This document shows, one piece after another, positions 54,480 through 63,159 of a stretch of DNA of 64,000 nt. The stretch lies in the NCBI GenBank assembly GCA_041650475.1, contig JBAZLD010000003.1, forward strand, positions 49,755-113,754, in the 5' to 3' direction. Made by a program: the position numbers and the translations under genes. The DNA comes from JAIPGX01 sp041650475 (lineage in GTDB: Bacteria; Babelota; Babeliae; Babelales; UASB340). Positions within the stretch are counted from its first letter, which is position 1, and every line of letters begins with the position of its first letter. Under the pieces are notes generated by a model that saw only the letters and a program-made list of their open reading frames with translations, did not search any database and was not told the DNA's origin.

Positions 54480-55010
54480 ATGTTAAAAAATTTTGAAAAA
54501 ATTGATATTTCCATTAAAGAGCTTGAAATAGAAGCTGAAGCACTATTTAATAGCTTAGATTATGCATCTCAAAAAATACATCTTGTAGAAAAAAGTTTAA
54601 TCAATTTAAAAGCACATTTTCAATTCAAATTTCTAATAGAAGAAGAAGAACCCATCATAAAAAAACCATCCCCAGATATAGAAAATGAATATCCATTTCA
54701 CATAGCCGGTTTTCAAACACAAATTTGTTGGTATATTTGCTGGGAAAATACTAACGAAAATACTAAGGCTTATCGCCTAATGTTAATTTCTGAGGAAAGA
54801 ACATTAGTCTTTCATGATATTGAAGCAAAACCTATTATATGTAAATCTAATCTAATATTTAGTAAACCTCTGATTGATACCAGCCTTCAGATAAGGCTTC
54901 GATATATAAAACATTTAATTCCATTTATTAACGCATTTAAGAATTATCTGAAAAATTACAGAATCTCGATCGAAGGAATCAAATCCTTAACTTCTGGAAT
55001 AGATAATTAA
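54480..55010 (+). CDS. Protein of unknown function
   Basis: A 176-residue product with an N-terminal helical, acidic coiled-coil-like part (IDISIKELEIEAEALFNSLDY to about 55) and a C-terminal alpha/beta part (HIAGFQTQICWYICWEN, YRLMLISEERTLVFHDIEAK). TAGGAA precedes the ATG. No domain is recognised and no signal peptide is seen. It is located between the candidate structured RNA and the PD-(D/E)XK nuclease gene, from which it is separated by a strong hairpin. Confidence 0.6.
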   Translation: MLKNFEKIDISIKELEIEAEALFNSLDYASQKIHLVEKSLINLKAHFQFKFLIEEEEPIIKKPSPDIENEYPFHIAGFQTQICWYICWENTNENTKAYRLMLISEERTLVFHDIEAKPIICKSNLIFSKPLIDTSLQIRLRYIKHLIPFINAFKNYLKNYRISIEGIKSLTSGIDN

Positions 55011-55030
55011 AAGTCTGTAATCAAGAATAT

Positions 55031-55078
55031 TAATGAAAAATTCAATTTAGCCTCAAATAGCAATTGAATTTTTCATTA
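55031..55078 (+). terminator. Intrinsic terminator-like hairpin
   Basis: A perfect 17-bp stem (TAATGAAAAATTCAATT and complement) with a 14-base loop. It lies after the 176-residue gene and before the nuclease gene. Confidence 0.75.
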
Positions 55079-55113
55079 GCAATATACAAAAATCTAAATA
55101 CTTTAAGGAATCT

Positions 55114-55935
55114 ATGGAAAATCAAGAAATCATCAAACAGCTTAGTTGGTCTAATATAGATCTTTTTTTACAGTGTCAACGCTGTTTTTACAATCAGCTT
55201 CTCTTTGGAATAAAACGACCTACTGTTGATCCTGAATCTTTCAAGCTATCTAAAACTATTGATGAAAAATTAAAAAAAGAAATGAATTTCTTTCGCGGAT
55301 GGAAACCGCATCCAACAATCATGGCTAAAAATAAAATAGAAGCAATACCATTTGAAAATGCATGTGTAACAAAATGGAAAGAAAGCAATTATGGTAAAGG
55401 CGGCATTCGATATCATGACAAAAACTTAGCATTAACTTTTTGCGGAGCAATTGATGATGTTTGGATTAACGAAGATGATGCGTTAATTATTGTTGAATAC
55501 AAAACAACCTCTACTTCTCTAGGTGAAACCATCGAAAAAAATCCTTGGTACAAAAATTTTAAACGTCAAATATCATTTTATGCATGGTTATTTAAAATGA
55601 ATGGATATAAAGTGCATAATAACGGATATTTTGTATATTGCAACGGACACAAAGAATCAAAATCATTTCTTTCGTTTAATAATTGTTTAGAATTCGAAGT
55701 TACTTGTTCACCCTGTACAATAGATTATTCAGATGTAGAAGAAATTATTAAACATGCAAGTGATTGCTTAAAGCATCCAAATGCTCCAAAATCAAGTATA
55801 AATTGTATGTTTTGCAAATACCATGAAAAACTACAAAACTCCAATTATCATAACAATTTAACCATTAAAGAACATCAAGGATATAAAACAAAAATAGTAA
55901 ATAAAATATACTATAAGGATGAAAATGTTACTTGA
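55114..55935 (+). CDS. PD-(D/E)XK nuclease with Cas4/AddB-like Fe-S cysteines
   Basis: The 273-residue protein has the RecB-like core: FCGAIDDVWIN (motif II Asp), IIVEYKTTS (motif III E-x-K) and KRQISFYAWLF (Q-x3-Y motif). Cysteines in FLQCQRCFYN at the N-terminus and CLKHPN...INCMFCKYH at the C-terminus are placed as in the 4Fe-4S cluster of Cas4 and AddB. It is an isolated gene with no cas1, cas2 or repeat array nearby, so a Cas4-like solo nuclease is the best description. AAGGA precedes the ATG. Confidence 0.78.
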   Translation: MENQEIIKQLSWSNIDLFLQCQRCFYNQLLFGIKRPTVDPESFKLSKTIDEKLKKEMNFFRGWKPHPTIMAKNKIEAIPFENACVTKWKESNYGKGGIRYHDKNLALTFCGAIDDVWINEDDALIIVEYKTTSTSLGETIEKNPWYKNFKRQISFYAWLFKMNGYKVHNNGYFVYCNGHKESKSFLSFNNCLEFEVTCSPCTIDYSDVEEIIKHASDCLKHPNAPKSSINCMFCKYHEKLQNSNYHNNLTIKEHQGYKTKIVNKIYYKDENVT

Positions 55936-55957
55936 AATTCAACGGATCAGACACAAT

Positions 55958-56434
55958 TTACAAGCCTTTTGCGCCTTTTTTTCTCAGATATTCAATTTGA
56001 GCATCAGTCAAACCAATAGCTCCCGTAAAATCTGCGTTTTTGACATTGGCACTTAACCAATCTGTGTTAGTCAAGTTTGCATTTGAAAAATTAGCATCTG
56101 CAAAATTAGAAAAATTAAATTTCGAATCTGTTAGATTTGAATTAGAAAAATCAGCTTCTTCTAAGTTGCAACTAGATATTCTTGTGTTAATTAAATCAGC
56201 TCCAGAGAAATCACTCTCTTCCAAATTTGAAAATCTAAACTTTGCAGAATTTAAATCTGCATTTTTAAAAACAGTTTTTTCAAAATTTGAAAAACAAACA
56301 TGCATATTTTCTAAGCAAGCTTCTTCAAATAAAGATTTTTCATAATTTGAGCAAATAAAAGAATTGTTAAACAAATCTTGTTTGGAAAAATTATTTTTTC
56401 TAAAATTTTTAAAAAAATTCCTATTTCTAATCAT
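55958..56434 (-). CDS. Pentapeptide-repeat protein
   Basis: A 158-residue protein whose residues about 45-145 are near-continuous A(D/N)(F/L)xx repeats (NADLNSAKF, ADLINTRISS, ADFSNSNLTDSKFNFSNFAD, ANFSNANLTNT), forming a right-handed quadrilateral beta-helix. Some relatives mimic DNA and protect gyrase; most are uncharacterised. The C-terminal GLTDAQIEYLRKKGA is a typical cap. The basic N-terminus (RNRNFFKNFRKNNF) is not a clear signal peptide. It is convergent with the nuclease gene. Confidence 0.9.
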   Translation of the reverse strand: MIRNRNFFKNFRKNNFSKQDLFNNSFICSNYEKSLFEEACLENMHVCFSNFEKTVFKNADLNSAKFRFSNLEESDFSGADLINTRISSCNLEEADFSNSNLTDSKFNFSNFADANFSNANLTNTDWLSANVKNADFTGAIGLTDAQIEYLRKKGAKGL

Positions 56435-56557
56435 AAAAAATCCCGTTTTATAAATGTTTTATAAATTAAAATAAATTAAAAAATGTTTGATTATTTTTAT
56501 ATAAAATAATATGTATAAAATTTATAATAATATAAAAAATTATAAAAATATTAAAAA

Positions 56558-57286
56558 CTATTCTTTAAAATCAGTATCTTTATGCAAAACAGATTGTTTT
56601 GCCGTACAACATTTTTCTATAATAAATTTTGCAGCCAGTTCTATATCATCAAATACAGTTATAATATCAACATCTTCTTTATCTATAAAACAGCCGTATA
56701 TATTGCAATTTTCAATCCACTGCAAGAATGGAGCCCAATAAGTCTTATTTATAAGAACAATAGGAACACGTGCCATCCTATTACACTGCACTAAAGTTAT
56801 AACTTCTAAAAGTTCATCCAAAGTTCCAAATCCTCCAGGAAAAACAACAAAGCCTACAGAATATCTAACCAATAGCCATTTACGAGCAAAAAAATGTTGC
56901 ATTTCTATATATTCTTGAACAAATGGATTTTTTAATTCTTTACTCAAATTAATCAAGCCAATTCCGGCCGTAATTATTTCTTTATTCTTTAAAAAAGCTT
57001 CAAAATGTTTTTCTTTTAAGTGATCTACAGCCCCTTGATTTGCAGCATTCATTATTCCAGGGCCACCACCCGTTATAATTGAAAATTCTTCTGCTGCAAG
57101 AATTTTTGCCATTTTACGGGCTTGTTGATAAATCTCGCTAGAAGAATCGACTCTTGCGCTTCCAAATATCGTAATTGCCGGCTGCGGTAATTTTGTCAAT
57201 TTCCACATGCCCCTCATGAGTTTAATATTCGTTTTAAACAAACTAATCAAAAATTTAAAATATTCACATAATCTTTGCTTAAGCAT
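56558..57286 (-). CDS. LOG-family (TIGR00730-type) nucleotide phosphoribohydrolase-like protein
   Basis: LOG-family enzymes hydrolyse nucleoside 5'-monophosphates to base and ribose phosphate. The 242-residue protein has a Rossmann start (ITIFGSARVDSSSEIYQQAR), SIITGGGPGIMNAANQGA and the signature PGGFGTLDELLEVITLVQ. The N-terminal 30 residues are an extra basic/hydrophobic stretch. A role in nucleotide salvage would fit nucleotide import by the NTT proteins, but this link is speculative. Confidence 0.88.
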   Translation of the reverse strand: MLKQRLCEYFKFLISLFKTNIKLMRGMWKLTKLPQPAITIFGSARVDSSSEIYQQARKMAKILAAEEFSIITGGGPGIMNAANQGAVDHLKEKHFEAFLKNKEIITAGIGLINLSKELKNPFVQEYIEMQHFFARKWLLVRYSVGFVVFPGGFGTLDELLEVITLVQCNRMARVPIVLINKTYWAPFLQWIENCNIYGCFIDKEDVDIITVFDDIELAAKFIIEKCCTAKQSVLHKDTDFKE

Positions 57287-57420
57287 TTAACCCTCAAATT
57301 ATAAAAAAAATTATAAAAAAATTTTTAACTCAAAATAATTATTAGATATCTTGCAAACAGAATTCAAGTTTTGATAACTAATATCTATTAATTTAAAAAA
57401 ATAATAAAAAAGAGATTTTT

Positions 57421-59796
57421 ATGAAATCTAATAATAATGATCTAAAAATTTTGTGGGGTATTCCAGAAAAACCTAAAACAATTTTGTCTTTAATTTTTGA
57501 AAGCATTCAAGAACCAATGATAATACTTCTTTTAAGTATTGCTGTAATTGCCATATTGTTTAATAAATTAGCTTTAGCATTCACAATGATTTTTGTAGTT
57601 TTTGCCTATATTGCAGTTGAAGCTATAAATAAATTTAGAACAGATCGCACAATGACTAAACTCAAAAACCTTACCCGTCCTACAGCAAAAATTATACGTA
57701 ATAACAAAGAATGTGAAATAAAAATAGAAGAAATAATACCGGGTGATATTATTGTTTTGTCTAGTGGTACAATTGTTTCTGCTGATGCAAAATTGCTAAG
57801 TTCGTTTGGCCTTATAGTAGATGAATCTGCTTTGACAGGAGAATCGTTTTCTATCAGCAAACATATTGAATCAAAAGTTTTTGCTGGAACAACTGTTTTA
57901 AGCGGTCAAGGCACAGCATTAGTTACACAAGTTGGCTCAAAAACTGAATTTGGTAAAATTTCTAAAGAAGTCCAAAAAACAAAAAAAGAAAAAACTATTT
58001 TACAACAAGCAATGCTAAAACTTGCAAAAGTTCTAGCAGTTTTTGCCGTTATAGCAAGTCTATTAATACCATTTATTGGTTTTTTTCGAGGTTTTAATTT
58101 TCAAGAAATGGTTCTTACATGGCTATCTCTTACTTTTTTAATGATCCCAGGACAACCTCCAATTATTATCACTATGGCTCTTGCTTTAGGTGCTTTTGAA
58201 TTGGCCAAAAAAAATGTGCTAGTAAAACGGTTGCGTGGCATAGAAATAATTGGTCAAGTAACATTAATAATAAGCGATAAAACTGGAACAATAACAGAAA
58301 ATATTATGTCTGTTGAAAATTTTTTTTTTGCCGATGGTAGTGAGCAAACAACTTTATCTGACGATATTAAAAATAAAATTATATTAGCCATTCCTGAATA
58401 TTGCTCTGATCCCACAGATAAAGCAATATTCAAAAAACTTGATCCGATTAAGAAAAAGTTAAAACAAATTGATTTTAAAGATTTTTCAGATAAAACATCT
58501 TGGCGTGATTTGGTTTATCAAAATAAAGATAAAATAATACATGTAATTTCTGCTGCTCCAGAAGTTATAATTTCAAACTCTACTCTTAATTTTGATCAAA
58601 AAAAATTACTTGAAGATTATGTGAATAAACAAGCTTTATTAGGAAAAAGAGTTGTTGCATATGGTTATTTTGAAAATTTTGAAAAACAAATAGATTATTT
58701 AAAAAATCTTCAATTTTTAGCAATAGCAGTTTTAATAGATCCCGTAAGATCAGGAGTAAAAGAAGCAATAAAAACTCTCGAAAATGCAGATGTCAAAACT
58801 TTAATAGTAACAGGTGATTATCAAACAACTGCTAAAAGTGTAGCATCAGAAATTGGTATTTCGGGTGATGTAATTACAGGAAAACAAATTGATAATATGA
58901 GCGATACTGAATTAATAGAAAAAATAAAAAATTCTAGTATTTTTGCAAGAATACAACCTACACAAAAATTAAGACTAGTAAATTTATTGCAAAAACATGA
59001 TGAGATAGTATCTGTCATAGGAGACGGTATAAATGATGCCCCAGCTTTAAAAATTGCTAATGTTGGAATTGCAATGGGTCAAATTGGTACAGATTTGGCC
59101 AAAGAAATTTCAGATCTAATTTTAACGGATGATAACTATAAACATATAGTTAATGCCGTACAAATTGGCCGAAAAGCTCTAGATAATTTTAGAAAAGGTC
59201 TTACTTACTATTTATCAGCAAAAACTATTTTGCTCATTATTTTTTTAATACCACTTTTATTGGGAATACCATTTCCATTTGTACCAATTCAAATAATACT
59301 TATAGAATTGCTTATGGATCTAGCTTCTTCAACCATTTTTGTAACAGAACAAGCAGAGCCAGATCTTATGCAAAAATCAGCACAAAAAATAAGTAGTTTT
59401 CTTGGCAAACCACTTATTTTAAATATTTTAAAAAATAGTATTTTTTTATCTTTAGGCATTTTATTTATCTATTTTTTAACTTATAAGTTATATAATTTAG
59501 AAACAGCGCAAACGGCTGCATTTGTTTCGTGGCTTTTAGGGCATATTTTATTAGCCTTAAATCTTAAACAAGACAAAACTCCTCTCTTTATTCAAGGCAT
59601 ATTTTCGAATAAATTTGCAATATTTTGGCTTTTATTAATGATACTTTTTTCACTTTTAATAACCATTTTTAAGCCAATTATGTCATATTTGCAAACAACT
59701 TATCTCCCTTTACTTATCTGGGCTCTAATTTTGGTAGTTATCTTAACATTAACTTTTGGTATTGAAGTCAAAAAAATAGTAATTTTTAAAAAATAA
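57421..59796 (+). CDS. P-type cation-transporting ATPase
   Basis: An inner-membrane cation pump. The 791-residue protein has TGES at 139-142, the phosphorylated Asp286 in ISDKTGT, and GDGINDAPAL in the hinge. The C-terminal helices (FVPIQIILIELLMDLASS) resemble P2-type pumps. The membrane motif in segment 4 reads PGQPP instead of the Ca-pump PEGLP, so ion specificity is unclear. The nucleotide-binding domain is small and the usual N-terminal extension is missing. It is preceded by 134 non-coding bases and stands alone. Confidence 0.9.
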   Translation: MKSNNNDLKILWGIPEKPKTILSLIFESIQEPMIILLLSIAVIAILFNKLALAFTMIFVVFAYIAVEAINKFRTDRTMTKLKNLTRPTAKIIRNNKECEIKIEEIIPGDIIVLSSGTIVSADAKLLSSFGLIVDESALTGESFSISKHIESKVFAGTTVLSGQGTALVTQVGSKTEFGKISKEVQKTKKEKTILQQAMLKLAKVLAVFAVIASLLIPFIGFFRGFNFQEMVLTWLSLTFLMIPGQPPIIITMALALGAFELAKKNVLVKRLRGIEIIGQVTLIISDKTGTITENIMSVENFFFADGSEQTTLSDDIKNKIILAIPEYCSDPTDKAIFKKLDPIKKKLKQIDFKDFSDKTSWRDLVYQNKDKIIHVISAAPEVIISNSTLNFDQKKLLEDYVNKQALLGKRVVAYGYFENFEKQIDYLKNLQFLAIAVLIDPVRSGVKEAIKTLENADVKTLIVTGDYQTTAKSVASEIGISGDVITGKQIDNMSDTELIEKIKNSSIFARIQPTQKLRLVNLLQKHDEIVSVIGDGINDAPALKIANVGIAMGQIGTDLAKEISDLILTDDNYKHIVNAVQIGRKALDNFRKGLTYYLSAKTILLIIFLIPLLLGIPFPFVPIQIILIELLMDLASSTIFVTEQAEPDLMQKSAQKISSFLGKPLILNILKNSIFLSLGILFIYFLTYKLYNLETAQTAAFVSWLLGHILLALNLKQDKTPLFIQGIFSNKFAIFWLLLMILFSLLITIFKPIMSYLQTTYLPLLIWALILVVILTLTFGIEVKKIVIFKK

Positions 59797-59912
59797 CAAT
59801 AATTTTTGACAAATAGAAACTATATGTTATTCTTACATTAATTACTCAATATTCACACTTATGAACTTATTTTACTGTTAGTTAAAAAATTATAAAAAAC
59901 ACAAATTTATTT

Positions 59913-61025
59913 ATGAAAAAATTAAAATTCGAAGAATTAAATCTATCAAAAAATCTATTAAAAGCCATACTCAATATGGGTTTTAGCGAAACTACACCAA
60001 TTCAAGCACAAGCTATTCCTGAAATTTTTACAGGAAAAGATATTATTGGCCAAGCTAGCACTGGAACGGGTAAAACAGCAGCTTTTGCTATACCTGCAAT
60101 TGAAAAAATTGATCCTGAAAATAAAAATGCTCAAATCCTTGTTTTATGCCCAACAAGAGAATTGACCATGCAAGTAGCGGCTGAATTTAATAAACTTTTA
60201 AAATACAAAAAATATATTTATGCTTTACCTATTTATGGTGGTCAACCAATTTTTAGACAATTTTGTGCATTAAAAAGAGGTCCTCAAATTATAATAGGTA
60301 CACCTGGACGTACTCTTGATCACATAAAAAGAGAGACTTTAAAATTAAATCAAGTAAAAATGGTAATTTTAGATGAAGCGGATGAGATGCTCAATATGGG
60401 TTTTAGGCCTGATATTGAAAAAATTTTACAAGCAACATCTAAAAATAGACAGACTATTCTATTTTCTGCAACAATGTCACCAGAAATTATGCATTTAACA
60501 AAGAATTATCAAAAAAATCCTAGAATTATCAAAATTGCACAAGAACAAATAACTGCCAGAGCAATTGAACAAATTTATCTACAAACACAACAAACAGAAA
60601 AAATGAATACTCTTATTAATTTAATTACAAAATATAATCCAAAACTTTCAATTGTTTTTTGTAATTCAAAAAGAAAAGTCGATAATGTTGCAAGAGCACT
60701 TAATGCAAAAGGTTATAAAGCTGCTGGTATTCATGGGGATATTAGACAAACAAAACGTGATCTTATTATGTCTAAATTTCGTAATAATAATATAAATATT
60801 TTGGTTGCAACTGATATTGCAGCGCGTGGCCTTGATATTGCTAATGTAGAGGTAGTTTTTAATTATGAAATTCCTAGAGAAGTTGAATCTTATATTCATA
60901 GAATAGGAAGAACTGGACGTGCCGGAAAAACTGGAATAGCATTAAGCTTGGTATCTGATATGGAAAATTTTCAATTCAGAAAAATCAAACATCACGTAAA
61001 AACTCGAATTGAACTTCACAATTAG
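59913..61025 (+). CDS. DEAD-box RNA helicase
   Basis: The 370-residue core helicase has a Q motif (GFSETTPIQAQAIP), motif I ASTGTGKT, Ia PTRELTMQV, II DEAD, III SAT, IV SIVFCNSKR, V ATDIAARGLD and VI HRIGRTGRAG. It ends soon after motif VI, without the basic C-terminal extension or RNA-binding domain of DeaD/CshA. It may act in ribosome assembly or mRNA turnover; the specific orthologue is not clear. Confidence 0.95.
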   Translation: MKKLKFEELNLSKNLLKAILNMGFSETTPIQAQAIPEIFTGKDIIGQASTGTGKTAAFAIPAIEKIDPENKNAQILVLCPTRELTMQVAAEFNKLLKYKKYIYALPIYGGQPIFRQFCALKRGPQIIIGTPGRTLDHIKRETLKLNQVKMVILDEADEMLNMGFRPDIEKILQATSKNRQTILFSATMSPEIMHLTKNYQKNPRIIKIAQEQITARAIEQIYLQTQQTEKMNTLINLITKYNPKLSIVFCNSKRKVDNVARALNAKGYKAAGIHGDIRQTKRDLIMSKFRNNNINILVATDIAARGLDIANVEVVFNYEIPREVESYIHRIGRTGRAGKTGIALSLVSDMENFQFRKIKHHVKTRIELHN

Positions 61026-61057
61026 ATTTTTCCTAAAACCTATTTAAACGGTATAGG

Positions 61058-61978
61058 CTAAGTAGTACAAATTCTTTCATAATTTTTTTCAAAAAATTCA
61101 CTTGCACTTGTTTTTGGAACAGATGGAAATCGTAAATTTAGTCTTTCCATTCTTTCTTCAAGATCATCTGTTCTCCTGTTATCAGAAGAATCATCTTCAG
61201 AAACTATTTTTACAATATTTTCAACAGTTTTTCCAAGATTTGTAACATTGCGAATCATATTAGCGCTTTGGGAAAAATCAATTCCATCCATAGAAAAAAG
61301 GTGGCTAAAAAATCCCTTATTTTCATCTTTTTTAATATCATCTTCCATTTCTTTTATCAGTTTTTCAACTGATTCACAATGCTTCTCTTGTACACTTCTA
61401 GATTTCTTACCCTCTTCAGATATTTGTTCTTTAATTTGTATAATTATTCTTTCAACTTTACCGTTCATCTCCTTTTCAAATTCTTGCAAATTTTTTGCAT
61501 TACACTGAAAATATTCGTTCATCTTTTTATTTATTGCATCAGTTTGAATTTTAGATTGTTCAATGTCTTTTTGGTTAGCCAATATAAGCCTCATAAGATC
61601 TTCTTTAATTACATCTAAAACCTTTTGTTTTAACTCGATTGTTTCTTTTTGAACTTCTTTTATTTGTTCAAAACATTCCTCTTTTAGTTGTGCAATATCT
61701 CTTGATTTATTTGCATGCATTTTAGAAAAAGTACAATAAAGAGTTCCCCCTATTCCAGCAAAAGAAAATAGGCCCAAAAGTAATAATAAATATTTTTTAT
61801 TAGAACTCTTGGAATCTTCTTGTTCTTGCTCACAAAATTTTGTTATTAAGCTTTTTTGATCTTCTTTAAATACATTATTTAAATCTAGATCTAAATCTAA
61901 AGTAAAACTTAAAGAATAAAAATTTAAACAAATAACAAACAAACAAATAGATACAAAAATTTTATTAATTTTTTTCAT
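61058..61978 (-). CDS. Secreted or membrane coiled-coil protein of unknown function
   Basis: The favoured start is ATG at 61978, six bases after GGAG; an upstream ATG at 62005 would prefix nine residues to a normal signal peptide. The 306-residue product has the signal peptide KIFVSICLFVICLNFYSLS and a second hydrophobic segment (YLLLLLGLFSFAGIGGTLY). A long charged coiled coil (about 85-240) follows, then a C-terminal region ending DLEERMERLNLRF. A membrane-anchored rod is implied. No family is recognised. Confidence 0.65.
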   Translation of the reverse strand: MKKINKIFVSICLFVICLNFYSLSFTLDLDLDLNNVFKEDQKSLITKFCEQEQEDSKSSNKKYLLLLLGLFSFAGIGGTLYCTFSKMHANKSRDIAQLKEECFEQIKEVQKETIELKQKVLDVIKEDLMRLILANQKDIEQSKIQTDAINKKMNEYFQCNAKNLQEFEKEMNGKVERIIIQIKEQISEEGKKSRSVQEKHCESVEKLIKEMEDDIKKDENKGFFSHLFSMDGIDFSQSANMIRNVTNLGKTVENIVKIVSEDDSSDNRRTDDLEERMERLNLRFPSVPKTSASEFFEKNYERICTT

Positions 61979-62012
61979 ACCCCACTCCACACCACTCTTA
62001 ATCAAAAATAAA

Positions 62013-62055
62013 AACCCTTAATTATTATTCCAAATTGTAATAATAATTAAGGGTT
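62013..62055 (-). terminator. Intrinsic terminator (minus strand)
   Basis: A perfect 17-bp stem (AACCCTTAATTATTATT and complement) with a 9-base loop; on the minus strand it is followed by TTTATTTTT. It ends the transcript of the gene at 62080-62799 just before the next minus-strand gene. Confidence 0.85.
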
Positions 62056-62079
62056 AAAATCAAGTAATAAGTTTTTTTA

Positions 62080-62799
62080 TTATTTTTTTAATATCCCCAA
62101 AAACTTCAAAGCATCAATAACTGGGAAAGATTTTTTTGGTGTTGATGGTAACACTACTATTTCTGTAGAAGTTTCTGCAGATACAGGTGCAGATACAGGT
62201 GCAGATACAGGTGTTGTCATTCTTTGATTTTCAAAAGCTTCATAAAAAGAACCTCTTGGTTCTTGGATAATACCTGTGTTATTTACAGTCGAATTTAAAG
62301 ATTGTGTTTCTTGTTGCTCAAAATTTTTATTAAACGATTGCCAAATATCACACGCTTTATTTTTAACCAAACTCCAAATACTAGATACATTATTGTGAAG
62401 AATCGCATAAACTGCATCAAGATTCCAAGATCCTGCTTGTTTTGCGCCTACAACATAAGCAGTAATTAAACCTGCAGTTGCCAACCCAGCTACAATAACT
62501 TTCTTTTTATTTCTTGCAATCAAGCTACAAGCTTTTTTAAAAAATCCGGGCTTTAATGATTGTTTTTTTTGTAATTTTGCTAATCTAGCTTCAGCTTTAT
62601 TAAATTTTTTAATTGTATTTTGACATTCTTTTAAAGTTTTTCTGCATTCTGCAGAAATTCTTTTTGATGCTTTTTGACAATTTATTCTAGCTTGGTGCTG
62701 ATCAGAAGTTTCTCCTGCATTCAAATTTTGTTGAAAATTTAATCCGAAACCTAAAAATAGACCTAATATTGCGATTAAATGTTTTTTTGAATTTTTCAC
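62080..62799 (-). CDS. Secreted protein with short tandem APVS repeat
   Basis: The start is GTG at 62799 with GGAG seven bases upstream, the same GGAG-(A)TTTATC-GTG arrangement as the genes at 8168 and 21085. The 239-residue product has a signal peptide (LIAILGLFLGFGLNFQQNLNA), a helical Cys/Lys-rich region, a hydrophobic segment (KKVIVAGLATAGLITAYVVG), and a Thr/Ser/Pro-rich linker with the tandem APVS unit before a basic hydrophobic end. No family is recognised. Confidence 0.65.
   Translation of the reverse strand: MKNSKKHLIAILGLFLGFGLNFQQNLNAGETSDQHQARINCQKASKRISAECRKTLKECQNTIKKFNKAEARLAKLQKKQSLKPGFFKKACSLIARNKKKVIVAGLATAGLITAYVVGAKQAGSWNLDAVYAILHNNVSSIWSLVKNKACDIWQSFNKNFEQQETQSLNSTVNNTGIIQEPRGSFYEAFENQRMTTPVSAPVSAPVSAETSTEIVVLPSTPKKSFPVIDALKFLGILKK
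62177..62212. repeat. 12-bp tandem repeat, three perfect units
   Basis: GCAGATACAGGT is repeated three times in tandem; read on the minus strand it encodes APVS (ACC TGT ATC TGC reads in the gene's frame as part of APVSAPVSAPVS). The unit is a multiple of three, so copy changes would keep the frame. Confidence 0.9.
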
Positions 62800-63159
62800 G
62801 ATAAATCTCCATTTATTAAAACAATAAAATATACGACAACCTTTAAATACGATAACTAATTAAATTTACAATAATTAAATAATTATTTCAAATACTTAAT
62901 TGTTATAATAATAAATTAAATCAATTTTAAATCAAATGCACACGTAAGGATTACACATTGAAATTATAAAATAGATTTTTTTAAAAAAAGTTACGAATCG
63001 TAAAATAAGATAGGCCTGGGTTTTATTTTAATCAAAAAAAATCCCCAAACAAACCCCAGACCCAAATTTTTATACCAAATTTATTCAAATTTAATGTATT
63101 AGACTAACATTATGCCTTTTAAATGCAATATTTTTGTTATTTTTGTTAATTTAATAAAA
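62800..63159. other. Intergenic region between mutS and secreted-protein gene
   Basis: About 360 bases without a coding frame. One imperfect hairpin (CCTGGGTTT at 63015-63023 with AAACCCCAG at 63051-63059) could end mutS transcription. The rest is AT-rich and should contain the promoter for the minus-strand gene ending at 62080. Confidence 0.4.

Noticed and set aside
55114..55935. Cas4 of a CRISPR-Cas system
   Set aside because: No cas1, cas2, effector genes or repeat-spacer array is present; only the fold and cysteine pattern are shared.
56040..56345. 101-residue plus-strand open frame opposite the pentapeptide gene
   Set aside because: Its repetitive composition simply mirrors the pentapeptide repeats on the other strand.
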